From: Chara braunii | Taxonomy: Eukaryota; Streptophyta; Charophyceae; Charales; Characeae | Direction of reading: 5' to 3' | Assembly: GCA_003427395.1 (NCBI GenBank) | Contig: BFEA01000006.1 | Coordinates: 2,133,953-2,156,629 of the forward strand | Length of the DNA: 22,677 bases | Shown here: positions 19,654-22,677 of the stretch, piece after piece | Layout of the letters: every line of letters begins with the position of its first letter | How positions within the stretch are numbered: position 1 is the stretch's first letter | Position numbers and translations under genes: made by a program | The notes under the pieces: generated by a model | The model's database searches: none | The model's input: only the letters and a program-made list of their open reading frames with translations | What the model was told of the DNA's origin: nothing

Positions 19654-20650
19654 CCTAAGTTGACTAGGTGGGCTGGGGAGATAGATCAGTGTGACTTCGA
19701 GTTGAAACCAGTCAAGGGCAAATACAAAGTCGTCGCTGACGCACCGAGCAGACGCACTGATTTCTTTGGTGCCATTGTGACCTATCTCGCTGCAGGTACA
19801 GAATTGCAGTGCAGATCAAAGCTGTATACGCTAATGACCCCCTTCACAACGAGCTTATCACCCGCGTGCAGAAGGCACCGCACACAGTCCCGAATTACCG
19901 AGTTACCGATGGATTATGTTCCAGAAGACTGACCGTTATGATCGCATGTGCATTCCCAATAACGAAACTGTTAAAAGTCTGATCTTGGGAGAGTGCCATG
20001 ACACCGAAGGGCATTCCGGCTGGCGCAAGACATATGCCAGTCTATTGCGATCATATACCTGGGTCAGCATGAAGGCCGACTCTATTACATATATCCAAGG
20101 TTGTCAGGTCTGTCGGCGAAACAAAAGTTTCACACAGGCACCGCTCGGTCTGCTGCAACCGTTGCCTGTTTCGTCTGGTCCCGGAGACTCGGTGTCCATC
20201 GACTCCATGGACACGGAAGTCAACAGCCACAATGGGAAGAGCCAAGTTATGGTTGTAGTTGATAGATTTAGCAATTTGCTGTTTTTATTCCGCTGCCCCC
20301 TGAAAGACCGAATTAGTAATCAGAGATCCTTTAAGCATTGGGTTAAGGATTACGGGCACCCTCTGACAAATGTTAGTGATAGAGATAGTCGATTCACCGG
20401 TGAGCACTACCAGCAATTGATGAAAGTCTATGGGTCGCAGTTGACTATGTCATCTGGTAAGTACGCTAAGACGAGCGGTCAAACCGAGCAGATGAACAAA
20501 CTGCTCCAACTAGTGCTGCGAATGTACATTAGGCCCGACCAGGAAGATTGGGACGAAGAGTCCGCGTATAACAACTCGATGCACGTGTCTACAACACGCA
20601 CCCCCAATGAACCGCACAAAGGTTGGCAACCCCGGCGTCTGATTGTCTGA
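19654..20650 (+). pseudogene. Element C RNase H end and integrase
   Basis: The frame resumes with LTRWAGEIDQCDFELKPVKG and VVADAPSRR (usually ALSRR), then a broken linker; a frame change lies near 19920. The integrase shows HDTEGH and CQVC of the zinc finger, and DSVSIDSMD, VSDRDSRF and SGQTEQMNKL of the DDE core, so all three catalytic acids are visible. The usual motif TDLP-like after the first Asp is altered. It ends by frameshift near 20640. Confidence 0.85.
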
Positions 20651-21216
20651 ACTCGGATTTGATTCACAGGTTGCCACCTGGCATGAAAGAATTCGCTATT
20701 CGATACGAGAAAGACTTAGAGCAGGTCAAGAAGAACATCCTTACAGCCCAGCATCAGATGGTAGAGCAGGCCAACAAACACCGACGGCCATCGCAGTTTG
20801 CGGTAGGAGACTTGGTCTGGGTAAAGTCTAAGGAGTTGGTTCCGAAAAAAGGGACCTCGCAAAAGCTATTACCTGCATATAGGGGACCGTGGGAAGTTTT
20901 AGATGTTAAGGGAGAAGCGGATGGTCCTTCCTGCATCCCACCTCACCTGCACACGTACCCGGTATTTCACGCGTCTAAATTGCTTACCTGCACCACTACC
21001 GACCAATTTCCCTCTCGCGATCACCATGATCCCACCAGGTATGGATGGACACTATGATGTAGGTAAGATAGTGGCTGAGGATACTTTCTGAACCGGACGC
21101 AGAGGGAGACCACAAATAGAATACAAGGTCTGATTCACCTATCAAGAACCCAGCGAGGACCGCTGGTTCACCAGGCAAGAACTCGAGGAACCGCCCCTTG
21201 AATTGTCTCCGATTAT
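20651..21216 (+). pseudogene. Element C integrase C-terminus and chromodomain-like tail
   Basis: In the next frame: MVEQANKHRRPSQFAVGDLV, LLPAYRGPWEVLDVKG, HTYPVFHASKLL. A frameshift near 21020 precedes DGHYDVGKI, then TGA, TGRRGRPQIEYKV, TGA, EPSEDRWFTRQEL. The pieces equal the tail of element B in order. The part from 20955 is the first copy of a 262-bp tandem duplication. Confidence 0.8.
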
Positions 21217-21399
21217 GTACCCGGTATTTCACGCGTCTAAATTGCTTCCCTGCACAACTACCGACCAATTTCCCTCTCGCGATCGCCATGATCCCACCGG
21301 GTATGGATGGACACTACGATGTAGGTAAGATAGTGGTTGAGGATACTTTCTGAACCGGCCGCAGAGGGAGACCACAAAGACAATACAAGGTCTGATTCA
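20955..21399 (+). repeat. 262-bp tandem duplication, second copy cut by inversion
   Basis: Copy 1 is 20955-21216; copy 2 begins at 21217 with the same GTACCCGGTATTTCACGCG and follows copy 1 without gaps to 21399. Its remaining ~80 bp are at 6552-6631 on the other strand. The 183-bp aligned parts differ at about 10 sites. Both copies carry the same TGA after EDTF, so the element was already dead when it duplicated. Confidence 0.9.
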
Positions 21400-21642
21400 T
21401 TGATTTCTGGCTGTGATCACTCGGTTGTCTTCTATGAATGATTGTTGGGACTTTTGTGGAGAGAATTCACTGAATGGTGTATTTTGTCACTTCGCGTCTC
21501 TGAGTCTTCCGCTGCGTTTTCCTTTCTGAGAGGAGTGACCCTCCACTACCTCTCCCCTTCCTTCTGTGCATGTATGGGCGTGTACGGGAGTTCCAGTGAG
21601 TGAGTGTTGATAAAATTTGAACAGACAATCATGTTCATAACA
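21396..21642 (+). repeat. Last ~247 bp of element B 3' LTR
   Basis: It is the reverse complement of 14155-14399, ending ATAACA at 21642. It covers exactly the part absent from the LTR at 6631-7556, apart from about four bases. It joins tail sequence of element C on the left at a 4-bp microhomology (TTCA) and Gag of element C on the right at the true LTR end. Confidence 0.9.
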
Positions 21643-22017
21643 CCTTGCTCCTCCTCTTCCTCTTCTTCTTCTTCTTCTTCTTCTTCCGTAACCTCGACCT
21701 CGTCTTTCTTTTTCTCCAATTGCTTCATCTTCTTTTCTAGCTCTCTCCTTGTCCAGTTTTTCCTTCTCCTCTTTCTTTTTCCTTTGCGCCGCCTCCTTCT
21801 CTTCCTTCTCTTTCTTTTTTGCCGCCAGCCTCCTATCAATTTCAGCTTGCTGTTCAGCGGTATATGGCTCTGTGGATGTTCTGGATTGGTTCATGATGTG
21901 CATGCCAAAAGTCCGGGCGAATCCTAATGGGAAAAGAAGGCGAACGGGTGGCCCACATATCGCGGACAGGGCCAGGAAGCTGAACATCGGGTAGTCATCC
22001 ATGGTGAAGGTCAACAT
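21643..22017 (-). pseudogene. Element C Gag N-terminus
   Basis: The frame opens at 22017 or, more likely, at the internal Met at 21892-21894 (MNQSRTSTEPYTAEQQAEID). It continues as a highly charged coiled coil (KKKEKEEKEAAQRKKKEEKE). Near 21730 a shift to the next frame gives KKDEVEVTEEEEEE, a poly-Glu run coded by a GAA/GAG repeat, ending EQG at the LTR junction. Poly-Glu followed by the acidic coiled coil at 15475 onward makes a consistent Gag N-terminal half for element C. Confidence 0.65.
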
Positions 22018-22390
22018 AGGTAGGTCGACTCCACTGCCTCACCACTTAGCCCTACTCCTCAACACTTACAATCTCAACACGTAGCCTAACCTAAACGGGG
22101 TCTGTTTTCTCTATTCCCTCCCCACGTCTGTCACTACAGCGGAATCATGGACTGGTGGCCAACCAGCTCTTTAAGGTCTGCCAGCATAGACGTCAGAAAT
22201 TATTTAACGCTGCATACAGGACGTCGTGGCAACTTCTAGATCCGCTCTCAAGACCAAGACTGCTTCTACATCTACATCTACAATACTATAATAATCGCTA
22301 ACGTCATATCTATCGGCCCAGGTTACGGCCCGGTCACCACCCGTGAGCGGCCCGCGATCTGGGCCGTGCGATGCCGGTTCTGTTCGCCCA
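22018..22390 (-). other. Probable leader of element C
   Basis: This lies upstream of Gag of element C on the minus strand. No gene and no certain PBS are visible; TGGTCTTGAGAGC around 22240 begins with the obligatory TGG but lacks a convincing LTR end next to it. Confidence 0.35.
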
Positions 22391-22480
22391 AACGCCCCGT
22401 CTGCTTTTTCTTTTTTCTTTTCTTTTTTCGTTTCTTTTCGGTTGTTTTTCGTCGGTTTTTTCTTTTGTGGAAGGGTTTTT
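22391..22480. repeat. T-rich pyrimidine tract
   Basis: Irregular TTTTC/CTTTT words fill this stretch. The Lys-rich frame on the minus strand is a by-product. Confidence 0.7.
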
Positions 22481-22607
22481 TGGGGCGGCCGGTACTCGAC
22501 CCGCCTACGGTCACTCCACACCTACGCCGGCGCCTATGATCCTGCTTTCGCCTACTCGCTACGCCAGGGGCCTATTCCCACCCATTCAACGTGCTTAGTC
22601 CCGCCTG

Positions 22608-22610
<3 letters not shown>

Positions 22611-22677
<67 letters not shown>
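22611..22677. repeat. CT microsatellite at the right edge
   Basis: An uninterrupted (CT)n run of more than 60 bases reaches the end of the window, which probably marks a contig or sequence gap. Confidence 0.95.

Larger units (their letters stand above)
15372..21399 (+). mobile_element. Element C internal region, inverted block
   Basis: Plus-strand remains of a second gypsy element: Gag, zinc knuckle, protease, RT remnant, RNase H, integrase and tail. Its N-terminal Gag lies at 21643-22017 and its C-terminus, PPT and LTR at about 5865-6631, both on the minus strand. Bringing these together requires one inversion of 6631-21399. It is heavily decayed: stops at 15876, 16438, 16621, 17439 and 18410, several frameshifts, loss of the RT core, a tandem duplication and a 1156-bp insertion. 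Confidence 0.8.

Noticed and set aside
21396-21642. A separate solo LTR fragment
   Set aside because: Its left end coincides with the missing part of B's 3' LTR and its junction is reciprocal to 6631, so it is the displaced end of the same LTR.
21749-21994. Plus-strand Ser/Phe-rich frames near the right end
   Set aside because: They are antisense to the charged Gag N-terminus of element C.
1-22677. CRISPR array, bacterial operons, tRNA or rRNA genes
   Set aside because: No regularly spaced repeats with unique spacers, no ribosome-binding-site pattern, and no tRNA or rRNA signature was seen; the content is eukaryotic retrotransposon.

Overview
The window is eukaryotic nuclear repeat DNA. It is essentially a pile of decayed Ty3/gypsy (Metaviridae-type) LTR retrotransposons, with CT/GA microsatellites and little else. 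The pol proteins are chromodomain-class gypsy polyproteins. Two elements have a primer-binding site close to the plant initiator-Met type (TGGTATCGGAGC). The polyprotein style (long coiled-coil or acidic Gag N-terminus, IYRMSPAELDELR before RT, an EDRWFTRxEL tail) resembles elements I recall from charophyte algae such as Chara. That assignment is an inference from memory. No complete host gene is visible; one protein-like stretch at 4241-4863 is the only non-transposon coding candidate.

Layout. 1-2111: leader, PBS and 5' LTR of element A (minus strand, running off the left edge), inserted into the pol of element D (2112-3720, minus). 3724-4130: long CT microsatellite. 4131-5864: unassigned DNA with a possible broken exon and small repeats. 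About 5865-6532: U3 part of an LTR of element C, then a clean PPT and the last codons of C's polyprotein (6542-6631, minus). 6631-15371: element B (minus): 3' LTR lacking its last ~250 bp, a single-polyprotein pol and gag with six in-frame TAG stops and several frameshifts, leader, PBS and a complete 1217-bp 5' LTR. 15372-21399: element C on the plus strand (gag, zinc knuckle, protease, RT with its core deleted, RNase H, integrase, tail), carrying a 1156-bp insertion inside RNase H. 21396-21642: exactly the missing ~247 bp of B's 3' LTR, in plus orientation. 21643-22017: N-terminal Gag of C, back on the minus strand. 22018-22677: leader or LTR-like DNA ending in a CT tract.

How it fits together. 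The odd junctions at 6631 and 21396 are reciprocal. Flipping 6631-21399 completes both B's 3' LTR and C's pol tail, and puts all of C on one strand with B inserted in C's gag. So the main event I see is a ~14.8-kb inversion, with 3-4 bp microhomology at its ends, that scrambled a nested retrotransposon pair. The order inferred is: C inserted and decayed; a 262-bp tandem duplication arose in its tail; B inserted into C gag; then the inversion. The time of the 1156-bp insertion relative to the others is not fixed. All coding elements seen here are inactive.
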